DNA of 64,000 bases from an uncultured Roseobacter sp. (GTDB taxonomy: Bacteria; Pseudomonadota; Alphaproteobacteria; Rhodobacterales; Rhodobacteraceae): positions 1,054,001 to 1,118,000 of the forward strand of contig NZ_CANKYM010000001.1 in NCBI RefSeq assembly GCF_947488185.1. The letters are read 5' to 3'. Below, piece after piece: positions 35,337 through 44,135 of the stretch (positions are counted from its first letter, which is position 1; every line of letters starts with the position of its first letter). Position numbers and translations under genes: made by a program. The notes below the pieces were generated by a model, which saw nothing but the letters and a program-made list of their open reading frames with translations, did no database searches and was not told the origin of the DNA.

Positions 35337-36560
35337 ATGTATGATTTCGCCGCCATGGGCGCCTGGATCGAATTTGCGGTGCGGTGGCTGCATGTCATCA
35401 CCGGCATCGCGTGGATCGGTTCGTCCTTCTACTTCATTGCGCTGGACCTCGGGCTGCACCGGGATCGCAATCTTGCCAGCGGTGCGGATGGCGAGGAATG
35501 GCAGGTGCACGGGGGCGGATTTTATCACATCCAGAAGTACCTGGTGGCACCCGACAACATGCCCGACGGGCTGATCTGGCATAAATGGCAAAGCTACTGG
35601 ACGTGGATTAGCGGGTTTATCCTTCTGGTGCTGGTCTACTATCTGAGCGCCGAGTTCTACTTGATTGACCCCGCGATTGCTGATCTGGCTGTGTGGCAAG
35701 CTGTTGGTATTTCGCTCGCCTCGCTGACCTTCGGCTGGGTGGCCTATAACGCGCTGTGCCGGGTGTTTGTCGACGCCAACCAGACCACGCTGATGGTGGC
35801 CTTGTTCGGTGTCCTGGTGGCGATGTCCTATTTCTATACATCGGTGTTTTCAGGCCGTGCGGCGATGCTGCATCTGGGCGCATTCACCGCCACGATCATG
35901 AGCGCCAATGTTTTCATAATTATCATCCCGAACCAGAAGATTGTCGTGGCGGACCTGATGGCCGGGCGCACGCCGGATGCAAAATACGGGAAAATTGCCA
36001 AGCAGCGCAGCACGCACAACAACTACCTCACATTGCCGGTCATATTCCTGATGCTCAGCAATCATTACCCGTTGGCCTTCGCAACTGAGTTCACCTGGTT
36101 GATTGCAAGCCTTGTGTTCCTGATGGGGGTGACCATCCGCCATTACTTCAATTCTATGCACGCCCGGACAGGGAACCCGCATTGGACCTGGGCGATCACG
36201 GCGCTGATCTTCATTCTGATCATGTGGTTATCGACGGCACCGATGTTCCGCGCGGAAGAGCTGGAGACGGCTCAAGGAAGCGCGTTGAAGTTCGCACAGG
36301 CGGATGGGTTTTCTGACGTGCAGGACATTGTCCTGGGGCGTTGCTCCATGTGCCATGCAGCGGAACCGGTATGGGAAGGGCTGCATTGGGCACCGAAGGC
36401 TGTGCGTCTGGAAACGGAGTATCAGATCGCGCGGCAAGCCCGGGAAATTTACCTGCAGGCCGGTATGAGCCATGCCATGCCGCCCGCGAACCTGTCCTAT
36501 ATGGAAGAAGAAGAGCGCGCGCTGATTGTCGCCTGGTACCGTGCCGCGACCGCAGAGTGA
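35337..36560 (+). CDS. puuD: Membrane-bound urate hydroxylase with cytochrome c domain
   Basis: First step of urate degradation in organisms lacking soluble uricase: oxidises urate to 5-hydroxyisourate and passes electrons to the respiratory chain. The 407-residue protein has an N-terminal integral membrane region (~8 helices; WLHVITGIAWIGSSFYFIAL at 18-37) and a C-terminal periplasmic cytochrome c. The heme site is CSMCH (C336, C339, H340) and the likely axial ligand is M381 in SHAMPPAN. Ends just before a long palindrome. Confidence 0.94.
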   Translation: MYDFAAMGAWIEFAVRWLHVITGIAWIGSSFYFIALDLGLHRDRNLASGADGEEWQVHGGGFYHIQKYLVAPDNMPDGLIWHKWQSYWTWISGFILLVLVYYLSAEFYLIDPAIADLAVWQAVGISLASLTFGWVAYNALCRVFVDANQTTLMVALFGVLVAMSYFYTSVFSGRAAMLHLGAFTATIMSANVFIIIIPNQKIVVADLMAGRTPDAKYGKIAKQRSTHNNYLTLPVIFLMLSNHYPLAFATEFTWLIASLVFLMGVTIRHYFNSMHARTGNPHWTWAITALIFILIMWLSTAPMFRAEELETAQGSALKFAQADGFSDVQDIVLGRCSMCHAAEPVWEGLHWAPKAVRLETEYQIARQAREIYLQAGMSHAMPPANLSYMEEEERALIVAWYRAATAE

Positions 36561-36565
36561 CCAAG

Positions 36566-36639
36566 GGTGGCCTAAAGCCCACCTTACCTGTCTACCTCAT
36601 CCCGACGTGGGCGGCAGGTAGGGTGGGCTTTAGGCCACC
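36566..36639. repeat. Long imperfect palindrome (REP/MITE-like) between puuD and mutL
   Basis: The 25-base left arm (36566-36590) is the reverse complement of the right arm (36615-36639) with one mismatch, around a 24-base spacer. Each arm contains GGTGGCCTAAAGCCCACC or its complement. It begins 6 bases after the puuD stop and no open frame crosses it. A diverged copy of one arm occurs at 62881-62906, so it is a dispersed element. It may also terminate puuD transcription. Confidence 0.7.
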
Positions 36640-36692
36640 ATCTGCGCAGAAGCGGTTTTAGAATCGGGTGCGACTATGCTAAACCTTGGGGT

Positions 36693-38516
36693 ATGGCATC
36701 TCTCGACCCCAATATAGGCGAAAACCGCCCTGTCATTCGGCAACTGGATGAAGCAGCCATCAACCGTATTGCTGCCGGAGAAGTTGTCGAACGCCCCGCC
36801 TCTGCGGTCAAGGAACTGGTTGAAAACGCGCTGGATGCCGGCGCCCGCCGGATCACGATTGACTATGCGGATGGTGGCAAGACCCTGATCCGGGTACAGG
36901 ATGACGGTTGTGGCATGGGCGAAGACGAATTGCCGCTGGCCTTGTCACGTCATGCGACATCAAAGATCGACGGATCGGATTTGCTCGCCATTCATACCTT
37001 CGGGTTTCGGGGCGAGGCTTTGCCGTCGCTCGGAGCCGTGGGGCGCTTGACCATCGCCAGCCGTGCAGAGGGTGCCACAGGTGTGGAAGTCTCTGTGACC
37101 GGCGGGCAGATGAGCGCGCTCCGGCCAGCAGCACTGAACACCGGCACGACCGTCACCCTGCGTGACCTTTTTTACGCTACGCCCGCGCGCCTGAAGTTTC
37201 TGCGCACGGACCGTGCTGAAAGCCAGGCAATCACCGACGTCGTCAAGCGGTTGGCGATGGCGGAGCCCTTTGTGCAGTTCATCTTGCGCGATATTTCAGG
37301 CGACGGCGAAGGACGGGAAGTCTTTCGCGCCGACGCTGAACAGGGCGACCTTTTCGGGGCGTTGCAGGGGCGTCTCGCCCGTGTTCTGGGGGGCGAGTTC
37401 GCCGAGAATTCTCTGCCCATAGACGCCGAGCGCGAAGGGCTGCATCTGACGGGTTTTGCGGCCTTGCCCACCTATTCGCGGGGATCGGCTGTTGCTCAGT
37501 ATCTCTTTGTGAACGGACGGCCCGTGCGGGATAAACTGCTCACCGGTGCTCTGCGGGGGGCGTATTTTGACTTCCTCAGCCGTGACAGACACCCGGTTGC
37601 CGCGCTTTTCATTGATTGCGATCCCAACCTGGTGGACGTCAACGTGCATCCGGCCAAGTCCGAGGTACGCTTTCGCGATCCTGGCGTGGCCCGTGGGTTG
37701 ATCGTGTCCGGCTTGCGTCACGCGTTGGCCAATGCGGGGCATCGGGCGTCCACAACGGTTGCAGGGGCGACACTGGGCGCGATGACGCCAGAGCCCGTGG
37801 GCGCGCGGGTCTACCAGATGGACCGTCGCCCGCCGTCCTCCCACGCGCCAAGCTTTGCTGAGACCGCGCCGGTTTGGGGGCGGGTGGTCGATACGCCGGA
37901 ACCAGTCCCCGAAACGGAGCCGGAAGAGGCACCTGACTACCCGCTTGGGACAGCGCGGGGACAGGTGCACGAGAATTACATCATCGCGCAAACGGCAAAG
38001 GGCATGGTCATTGTTGATCAACACGCCGCGCACGAACGACTTGTGTACGAAAAGCTCAAACGCCAAATGGCGGAAAACGGTGTGGCGCGGCAAGCCCTGT
38101 TGATCCCTGAAATTGTTGAGCTTTCGGAAGCGGAATGCGCCAGGTTGATGGATGTTTCAGCGGAGCTCGAAAAGTTTGGTTTAGGCATTGAACCATTTGG
38201 AGGCGGCGCAGTTGCCGTGCGCGAAACCCCTGCCATTCTCGGCACGGTCGACGCGCGGGCGATGGTCCTCGACATCCTTGACGAGCTTGCCGATCAGAAC
38301 AGCAGCAACACGCTACAAGCCAGAATAGAAGCCATCCTCAGCCGTGTGGCTTGCCACGGTTCCATCCGCTCGGGTCGCTGGATGCGCGCGGAAGAAATGA
38401 ACGCCCTGCTGCGCGAGATGGAGGCGACACCGCACTCAGGTCAGTGCAACCACGGCAGACCAACCTATGTCGAGTTGAAAATGAGCGACATCGAACGCCT
38501 GTTTGGACGCACGTGA
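36693..38516 (+). CDS. mutL: DNA mismatch repair protein MutL
   Basis: Links mismatch recognition to strand removal. The 607 residues have the GHKL ATPase domain (IAAGEVVERPASAVKELVEN, DDGCGM, TFGFRGEALPSL) and a linker rich in Pro/Glu (~370-425). The C-terminal domain carries the endonuclease motif DQHAAHERLVYE (~441-452), matching DQHAx2Ex4E, and the downstream CNHGRP. It should therefore be an endonuclease-active MutL, as expected in bacteria lacking MutH. Its TGA overlaps the GTG of rmuC. Confidence 0.98.
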   Translation: MASLDPNIGENRPVIRQLDEAAINRIAAGEVVERPASAVKELVENALDAGARRITIDYADGGKTLIRVQDDGCGMGEDELPLALSRHATSKIDGSDLLAIHTFGFRGEALPSLGAVGRLTIASRAEGATGVEVSVTGGQMSALRPAALNTGTTVTLRDLFYATPARLKFLRTDRAESQAITDVVKRLAMAEPFVQFILRDISGDGEGREVFRADAEQGDLFGALQGRLARVLGGEFAENSLPIDAEREGLHLTGFAALPTYSRGSAVAQYLFVNGRPVRDKLLTGALRGAYFDFLSRDRHPVAALFIDCDPNLVDVNVHPAKSEVRFRDPGVARGLIVSGLRHALANAGHRASTTVAGATLGAMTPEPVGARVYQMDRRPPSSHAPSFAETAPVWGRVVDTPEPVPETEPEEAPDYPLGTARGQVHENYIIAQTAKGMVIVDQHAAHERLVYEKLKRQMAENGVARQALLIPEIVELSEAECARLMDVSAELEKFGLGIEPFGGGAVAVRETPAILGTVDARAMVLDILDELADQNSSNTLQARIEAILSRVACHGSIRSGRWMRAEEMNALLREMEATPHSGQCNHGRPTYVELKMSDIERLFGRT

Positions 38517-39754
38517 TTGAAATTGCTGGACAAACCTATTCCCTGACGGATCCGCAGGTGATGGTCATTTTGGCCAGCGCCGGTGTCGTCCTGGTGATCC
38601 TGATACTGCTGATCATGACGGTTCGGGCGGCGCGCCGGAGCGCGGCCGTTTCCGCCCCGTTGATGCAGCAAATTGGCCTTCTGGGCCAGCATGTGCAGCA
38701 ATTGGGGGCAGGTCAGGAACAGCTTCGCGGGGGGTTGCAGACGGTGTCTGACACACAGGCGACCGCGCAGGCGCAGGTTATCCAGACGGTAGAGGCTCGC
38801 CTTGCCACAGTGCAGCAGCAGATGCAGGACCGTCTGGCCGACAACGCCCTGCGCTCGGCCCGCTCCCTTTCGGAAATGCAGGAACGGATGAAGGAGACCC
38901 TGCACGGGTCCTCCAAGCAGACGACCACATCGCTGACGCAACTGCAGGAACGGCTGGCGGCCATCGACAAGGCGCAGGATAATATCACCAAGCTTTCGGG
39001 CGATGTCCTGTCGCTTCAGGATATTCTCAGCAACAAGCAGACGCGCGGGGCCTTTGGCGAAATTCAGCTGCGGGATATCGTCTCCAAAGCCTTGCCGAAG
39101 GATAGTTTTGCGTTGCAGCACACGCTGAGCAACGGCAAACGCGCGGATTGCCTCATTCACTTGCCGAACCCGCCGGGGCCTATAGTGATCGACAGTAAAT
39201 TCCCCTTGGAAGCTTACGAAGCTTTGCGCGCGGCAGAGACCGATTGGGAGCTGAAAGAAGCGGTGGCCAAGATGAAGGTCGCGGTGACAAAACACATCAG
39301 CGACATCGCGGCGAAATACATCATCGACGGTGAAACAGCGGATGGGGCGTTGATGTTCCTGCCGTCTGAGGCCGTCTACGCCGAACTGCATGCCAATTTT
39401 CCCGATTTGGTGCGCAAGGGCTTTGATGCTCGGGTCTGGATCGTGTCCCCCACCACCTGCATGGCGACGCTGAACACCATGCGCGCCATTCTGAAAGACG
39501 CGCGGATGCGCGAGCACGCGGGGGCGATCCGGTCTGAATTGTCCAAGCTGGTGGCAGATGTGGACCGTCTGGGGACGCGGGTGGGCAACCTTGACCGGCA
39601 TTTCAATCAGGCCTCGAAAGACATCGAGGAAATCAAGATCAGCGCGGATAAGGCGGGCAAACGGGCGCACCGTCTCGACAACTTCGATTTCGAAGAGATC
39701 AGCCCGGATGATGACACGGCAAACGTCGTTCCACTCGCCAAGCAGGACGTCTAA
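38513..39754 (+). CDS. rmuC: RmuC family DNA recombination protein
   Basis: Membrane-anchored protein implicated in limiting recombination at inverted repeats. The 413 residues have one N-terminal transmembrane helix (~15-37), a glutamine-rich coiled coil (~45-165) and the RmuC nuclease-like domain (NKQTRGAFGEIQLRDIV, VIDSKFPLEAYEAL, FLPSEAVYAELHANFPDLV, VSPTTCMATLNTMRAIL). The start is GTG in a GTGA overlap with mutL, implying translational coupling. Its stop overlaps the uxuA 3' end by 4 bases tail to tail. Confidence 0.94.
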   Translation: MIEIAGQTYSLTDPQVMVILASAGVVLVILILLIMTVRAARRSAAVSAPLMQQIGLLGQHVQQLGAGQEQLRGGLQTVSDTQATAQAQVIQTVEARLATVQQQMQDRLADNALRSARSLSEMQERMKETLHGSSKQTTTSLTQLQERLAAIDKAQDNITKLSGDVLSLQDILSNKQTRGAFGEIQLRDIVSKALPKDSFALQHTLSNGKRADCLIHLPNPPGPIVIDSKFPLEAYEALRAAETDWELKEAVAKMKVAVTKHISDIAAKYIIDGETADGALMFLPSEAVYAELHANFPDLVRKGFDARVWIVSPTTCMATLNTMRAILKDARMREHAGAIRSELSKLVADVDRLGTRVGNLDRHFNQASKDIEEIKISADKAGKRAHRLDNFDFEEISPDDDTANVVPLAKQDV

Positions 39755-40932
39755 TCGGCGCAGGCAGCCATGATGCCGCGCAGTTCCGCCAGCCCGCGCA
39801 TCCGCCCGATCAGCGGATAACCCGGCATGCTGCCCGCTTCCCTGTCATAGAGCAGTTCCTGCCCGTGATCCGGGCGCATCGGAATTTGCCAATCTGGCCG
39901 GCCCGCGTCCTTACGCCGGGCCTGTTCCTGCATCAGCGCCCGGATTGTGGCAACCATATCGGTGTCGCCCTCCAAATGCGCCGCTTCAAAGAAATCCGGT
40001 CGGTTCGGCTCACCGCCCAACCGTTTGGTGTTGCGCAGATGTACGAAATGGATGCGTGAGCCAAGCCGTTCCACGAATCCCGGTGCGTCGAAATCCGATC
40101 GCACGCCCAGCGACCCGGTACAGAGAGTGGCCCCGTTGGCAGGCACATCAACGGCGGCCAGCGTTTCGGCATAGTCATCGGTTGTGGACATCACCCGCGG
40201 CAACCCCAGCAGCCCAAAAGGCGGATCATCCGGATGGCAGCACAGGCGCAGGCCGAGGTATTGGGCAACGGGCGCAACTTCGGCCAGAAAATCAACCAGA
40301 TGGGCGTGTAGCTTGTCCGGGCTGATGCCATCATATGTGCCCAGTCGTGCGGCCACATCCGGCAATCTCCAGGTATCGTTTGCACCGGGCAGACCGGCGA
40401 TGATGTTGCGCTGCAGGCTCAGGCGTTCCGCGCCTGACATCGCCTGAAATTGCGCGCGGGCGGCCTCGCGCATCGCGACGGAATAGTCTTCTGGCGCCGA
40501 ATTCCGGGCGAGGATGTGCAGGTCAAAGACAGCGAAATCCAGCAGGTGGAACAGCATCGCAGTGCCGCCATGCGGCTGCGGCGCCCGGAGCGATGTGCGC
40601 GTCCAGTCGAGGATCGGCATGAAGTTGTAGCACACCGTTTTGATCCCACGTGCGGCCAGGGCGGTCAGGCTGGATTTATAGTGCTCCAGATGCTGCCGCG
40701 CCTCCGGTCCCTGCGTCTTGATCTCTTCGGACACGGGCAGGCTTTCAACCACGTCCCAGGCAAACCCGGCGCTGCTCAGCATCTCTTGCCGCTTGGCGAT
40801 GTCGTCTTCGGTCCAGGGCATGCCGGGGGCGATGTGGTGCAGCGCGGTTACGATGCCTTCCACCCCGACCTGATGCAGATCGTCCAGGGCAATCGTGTCG
40901 TGTGGTCCGAACCAGCGCCAGCATTGTTTCAT
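39751..40932 (-). CDS. uxuA: Mannonate dehydratase
   Basis: Dehydrates D-mannonate to 2-keto-3-deoxygluconate in glucuronate catabolism. The 393-residue TIM-barrel enzyme opens with MKQCWRWFGPHDTIALDDL and contains GVEGIVTALHHIAPGMPW, KTVCYNFMPILDWTRT, LRLCCHPDDPPFG and HFVHLRNTKR, all UxuA signatures with metal ligands. The start at 40932 is set by AAGGA upstream and an ATGA overlap with the preceding Gfo/Idh/MocA gene. It is the last gene of a four-gene minus-strand operon. Confidence 0.97.
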   Translation of the reverse strand: MKQCWRWFGPHDTIALDDLHQVGVEGIVTALHHIAPGMPWTEDDIAKRQEMLSSAGFAWDVVESLPVSEEIKTQGPEARQHLEHYKSSLTALAARGIKTVCYNFMPILDWTRTSLRAPQPHGGTAMLFHLLDFAVFDLHILARNSAPEDYSVAMREAARAQFQAMSGAERLSLQRNIIAGLPGANDTWRLPDVAARLGTYDGISPDKLHAHLVDFLAEVAPVAQYLGLRLCCHPDDPPFGLLGLPRVMSTTDDYAETLAAVDVPANGATLCTGSLGVRSDFDAPGFVERLGSRIHFVHLRNTKRLGGEPNRPDFFEAAHLEGDTDMVATIRALMQEQARRKDAGRPDWQIPMRPDHGQELLYDREAGSMPGYPLIGRMRGLAELRGIMAACAD

Positions 40933-41981
40933 GGTTGCCATCCTTCATACAGCGGGTGCGCGGCGTCGAGCGGGAGGTTCACGCGCACGCCATTGCGGGC
41001 CGCGTGATAAATTGCCGTCACCAGCGCGACGGAGGCCGCGCCCTCCTCTAGTGAAACGGCGTGGTTGTCCTCTCCGGCCATGTCCTGCGCGATGGCTGTC
41101 AGAAAACCTTTGAACCCGATGGGTTCGGGTGCTGTTGCGGCCAGACAGGCGTCCACCGTGTGCTGGTCGTCGGGGGTACGGGCGACGAATTGCCAGTCTG
41201 TGGCGCCGGGGGCATAGGGCGTTGTGCCGGAGGTTGCGGTCAGGTGCTCAAAGACAAAACGAATGCGGGTTTCATCCGTTGCGGCACCCAGCGTGATACT
41301 GCTGGTGCAGAGCGCGCCGTTTTTCATCTGGAAACTGATGGCTGCGCAATCTTCGGTTTCGATCTGGTTCACCCGCGTGGTTGTCATGGCTGACAGGCGG
41401 GCGACCGGCCCCATGAAATGGGTCATCAGGTCATGGTTGTGAATGGCATGACCCAGCACGGCACCGCCCTGCTCACCCGCCCATGTCCCGCGCCAGGGCA
41501 CGGCGTAGTAATCAGCGCCCCGTGACCAATGCGTCTCAATCGCGCCAACCTGCGGTGCGCCGGTCAACCCGGCGGCGATCAGACCGCGCAGCTGCGCCAA
41601 TGCGGGCCCCCAGCGGTATTGGAACACCGGAAACACGCGGCGCCCGCATTGTGATGCCGCATGGCGGATGCGATCCACGTCTGCCATGGATGTGGCCAGC
41701 GGCTTTTCACAAATCACATGCTTGCCAGCGGAAAGCGCCTGCAGGGTCACGGGTACATGCAGGTGGGGCGGCAGGCAGACATCGATCATATCGATCTGCG
41801 GATCGTCCAAGGCGACCTGTAGATCGGTTTCGACGTTAAATGTATCGTTCGCGCGAATGCTCTCTGCGCGGGCCGCGTCCTGATCAACGAGGATATCCAC
41901 CGAAAAGAGGTCTGGCAGCGCACGATAGGCAGCAAGATGTTCGCGCCCGATGCCCGCGCCAAGGATAGCGACGCGGATCAT
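40929..41981 (-). CDS. Gfo/Idh/MocA family oxidoreductase
   Basis: NAD(P)-dependent sugar or sugar-acid dehydrogenase of 350 residues. The Rossmann start is VAILGAGIGREHLAAYRALP, the catalytic-lysine motif is CEKPLATS, and the C-terminal beta-sheet has HWSRGADYYAVPWRGTWAGE and AIHNHDLMTHFMGP. The His/Asp pair is where active members hold the sugar. It overlaps uxuA and the next upstream Gfo/Idh/MocA gene by 4 bases each. The substrate is unknown; the operon position points to a glycoside or uronate derivative. Confidence 0.9.
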   Translation of the reverse strand: MIRVAILGAGIGREHLAAYRALPDLFSVDILVDQDAARAESIRANDTFNVETDLQVALDDPQIDMIDVCLPPHLHVPVTLQALSAGKHVICEKPLATSMADVDRIRHAASQCGRRVFPVFQYRWGPALAQLRGLIAAGLTGAPQVGAIETHWSRGADYYAVPWRGTWAGEQGGAVLGHAIHNHDLMTHFMGPVARLSAMTTTRVNQIETEDCAAISFQMKNGALCTSSITLGAATDETRIRFVFEHLTATSGTTPYAPGATDWQFVARTPDDQHTVDACLAATAPEPIGFKGFLTAIAQDMAGEDNHAVSLEEGAASVALVTAIYHAARNGVRVNLPLDAAHPLYEGWQP

Positions 41982-42985
41982 GTGTCCGCACCCTCCGCCA
42001 TCGCCTGCGCTTTTAGCGCCAGTTCCATCACCGTAAAGCAGTGTCGCTGTCTCATCGCAGTTTCCGTCCGGTTGCGGATGTCATGCGCCAGTCTTTCAAA
42101 ATAGGGCAATCCGGCTCCACTTGCGTCGATTTTCTCGCAGCGTGTGCCATTGACCAGCAGCAGATGGTCCGTGCCGTCCGTGCCGCCGACATCCACGTAT
42201 TTGCGCAGCTCGATGTAGCCTTCGGTGCCAAGGATGGTCAGCCGCCCGTCGCCCCAGGTGGGCAGCGCATCGGGGGTGTACCAATCCACGCGTATGTAGC
42301 CCGAGGCCGTGGCGCTGCGCAGTGAGATTTCACCGAAATCCTGCAATCCTTGATCTGCCGGGTTGGTGTGATTTGCGACCATAGCATGGGCAACTTCGGC
42401 CTCGCTTGATCCGGTGAAGTGCAGGAACTGGTCGATCTGGTGAGAGCCGATGTCCGTCAGGATGCCGCCATAACGCTCCCGTTCAAAGAACCAGCTGGGC
42501 CGGGTGGCGCGGTTGAGCCGGTGGGGGCCAAGGCCTGCGGTGTGCACGACCTTGCCGATTGCACCAGCTTCGACCAATTCGGTTGCCCGGGTCACCGCAG
42601 GGACCTCGAAACGTTCCGAGAAGTTGACGGACCAGATGCGGCCCGTCCCGGCCACACAGTCTTTGATTTCTTCCAGCTGGGCCAGCGTTGTGCAGCCGGG
42701 TTTGTCGGTCATCACGTCCATGCCCTGTCGCATGGCGCGGGTTGCAAGGGCGGCCCGGTCGGCGGGAATGGCGGACACCAGAGCCAGATCCGCGCCGCTG
42801 GCAAGCGCCGCGTCGAGGCTGTCAAAGCGCGACAACTCGGGGAACCGCTTGGTGAAGCCAGCAAGCGTTTCGGGCGCGCCTTCGGTCCAGTAGCCAAGGC
42901 AGGTCGCCCCGATGTCCAGCATGTTCTGCGTCATGCCGAAGATGTGCCGGTGGTCCAGCCCCAAGGCGATGAAGGAGAGCGTCAT
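41978..42985 (-). CDS. Gfo/Idh/MocA family oxidoreductase with atypical N-terminus
   Basis: Protein of 335 residues from the same superfamily. The usual GxGxxG loop is replaced by FIALGLDHRHIFGM, so cofactor binding may differ. The EKP-type motif appears as TDKPGCT, and the helix-strand GGILTDIGSHQIDQFLHFTG supplies the His/Asp. The start was set at MTLSFIALG because of an ATGA overlap with the upstream gene (stop at 42982). The combination of three such genes in tandem suggests sequential redox at different positions of one sugar. Confidence 0.85.
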   Translation of the reverse strand: MTLSFIALGLDHRHIFGMTQNMLDIGATCLGYWTEGAPETLAGFTKRFPELSRFDSLDAALASGADLALVSAIPADRAALATRAMRQGMDVMTDKPGCTTLAQLEEIKDCVAGTGRIWSVNFSERFEVPAVTRATELVEAGAIGKVVHTAGLGPHRLNRATRPSWFFERERYGGILTDIGSHQIDQFLHFTGSSEAEVAHAMVANHTNPADQGLQDFGEISLRSATASGYIRVDWYTPDALPTWGDGRLTILGTEGYIELRKYVDVGGTDGTDHLLLVNGTRCEKIDASGAGLPYFERLAHDIRNRTETAMRQRHCFTVMELALKAQAMAEGADT

Positions 42986-44019
42986 GTGGGTGTCACCTCT
43001 GTGCGTTGTCCGGATGCGTTGGCCCGTTCCATGGCGTCGATCACGCGGTGTGCCTCCAGCGCGCTGGTGCCGGAGGCAAGCGGGGCCTGCCCAGTGGTGA
43101 TGCATGTGGCAAAGTCTTCGAGAATGGTCTGATGCCAGTCATGAGTAAAGGCCATGGGGTCAGCGCCGCCACCTGTGCTGGCATCTGCGCCGAACGCCTC
43201 CACACGTCCGTCCAGATGAGTCAGCGTCAAAACGCCGGAGGCCAGATGGGCGGCTGCCTCTGTGCCCTGGATTGTCAGGCTTTCAGCTTCGCCGGGAAAG
43301 GCTGCTGTCGTCGCGGTCAGATTACCGAGTGCGCCGCTCTCCATTTCGAAAACCGCGCTGGCCCAGTCTTCGGCTTCCAGATCATGCAGCGGGGTTTTCC
43401 CCATCGTGGCCTGCAGGCTGCGGATGGGACCCAGCAGCCAAAGCGCCAGATCAAGCGTGTGAATGGCTTGATTGATCATCACACCACCGCCATCACGGGT
43501 ATAGGTGCCGCGCCCCGGCGCATCGTAATAGGCCTGATCGCGCCACCAGGGCACGCGGATATCCACGGTGGCGACATCCCCCAGCGTGCCTTCGGTCAGG
43601 AGCGTCTTGAGCTGTTGCGATGCGGCACGGGCACGATGCTGGAAGACGATCCCGAGCGGCACCCTTGCCGCTTCACACTGCGCAACGATCGCTGTCGCCG
43701 CAGCCAATGTCCGCTCAATGGGTTTTTCCATCAGGATGGGTTTACCCGCCGCGCTCAGCTCTGCCACGAGGTCTTGCCGCGCGTCGGGTGGCGTGGCGAT
43801 GATCACGAAATCAATGGTATCGTCTTGCGCGATGTGCCGCACCGTTTCCGCGACCGGAACGGCATAGCCAAGTGCCGTTGTCGCCTTGCCGGCAAACGCA
43901 TAGGCGCGCGCGCAATCGCGGCCCATGACGGCGGCCAGTTCGATGCCTTTTGTGGAATGCTGGATCGCCGCAAGATGCGTGTCCGCGACCATGCCGAGGC
44001 CGATCAAAACAGTCTTCAT
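42982..44019 (-). CDS. Gfo/Idh/MocA family oxidoreductase
   Basis: First gene of the minus-strand uxuA operon, 345 residues. It opens MKTVLIGLGMVADTHLAAI with the Rossmann GxG(M) loop, has the catalytic-lysine motif MEKPIERT, and the sheet block WWRDQAYYDAPGRGTY followed by MINQAIHTLDLALWLLGP with the active-site His/Asp. The start is MKTVLIG with a GGAGGG-like site. It is divergent from uxaC across 116 bases, so both may share a control region. Confidence 0.9.
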   Translation of the reverse strand: MKTVLIGLGMVADTHLAAIQHSTKGIELAAVMGRDCARAYAFAGKATTALGYAVPVAETVRHIAQDDTIDFVIIATPPDARQDLVAELSAAGKPILMEKPIERTLAAATAIVAQCEAARVPLGIVFQHRARAASQQLKTLLTEGTLGDVATVDIRVPWWRDQAYYDAPGRGTYTRDGGGVMINQAIHTLDLALWLLGPIRSLQATMGKTPLHDLEAEDWASAVFEMESGALGNLTATTAAFPGEAESLTIQGTEAAAHLASGVLTLTHLDGRVEAFGADASTGGGADPMAFTHDWHQTILEDFATCITTGQAPLASGTSALEAHRVIDAMERANASGQRTEVTPT

Positions 44020-44135
44020 ACCCCCTCCCGATTGAGGCAACACTTGCAGGAAAGATCGGATAAGGCCAAGCAAAAGATGTACAAGCGCCAAAGCGTGGTA
44101 TCACGTGGCACAGCGCATGGATAAGGGGGATAGCA

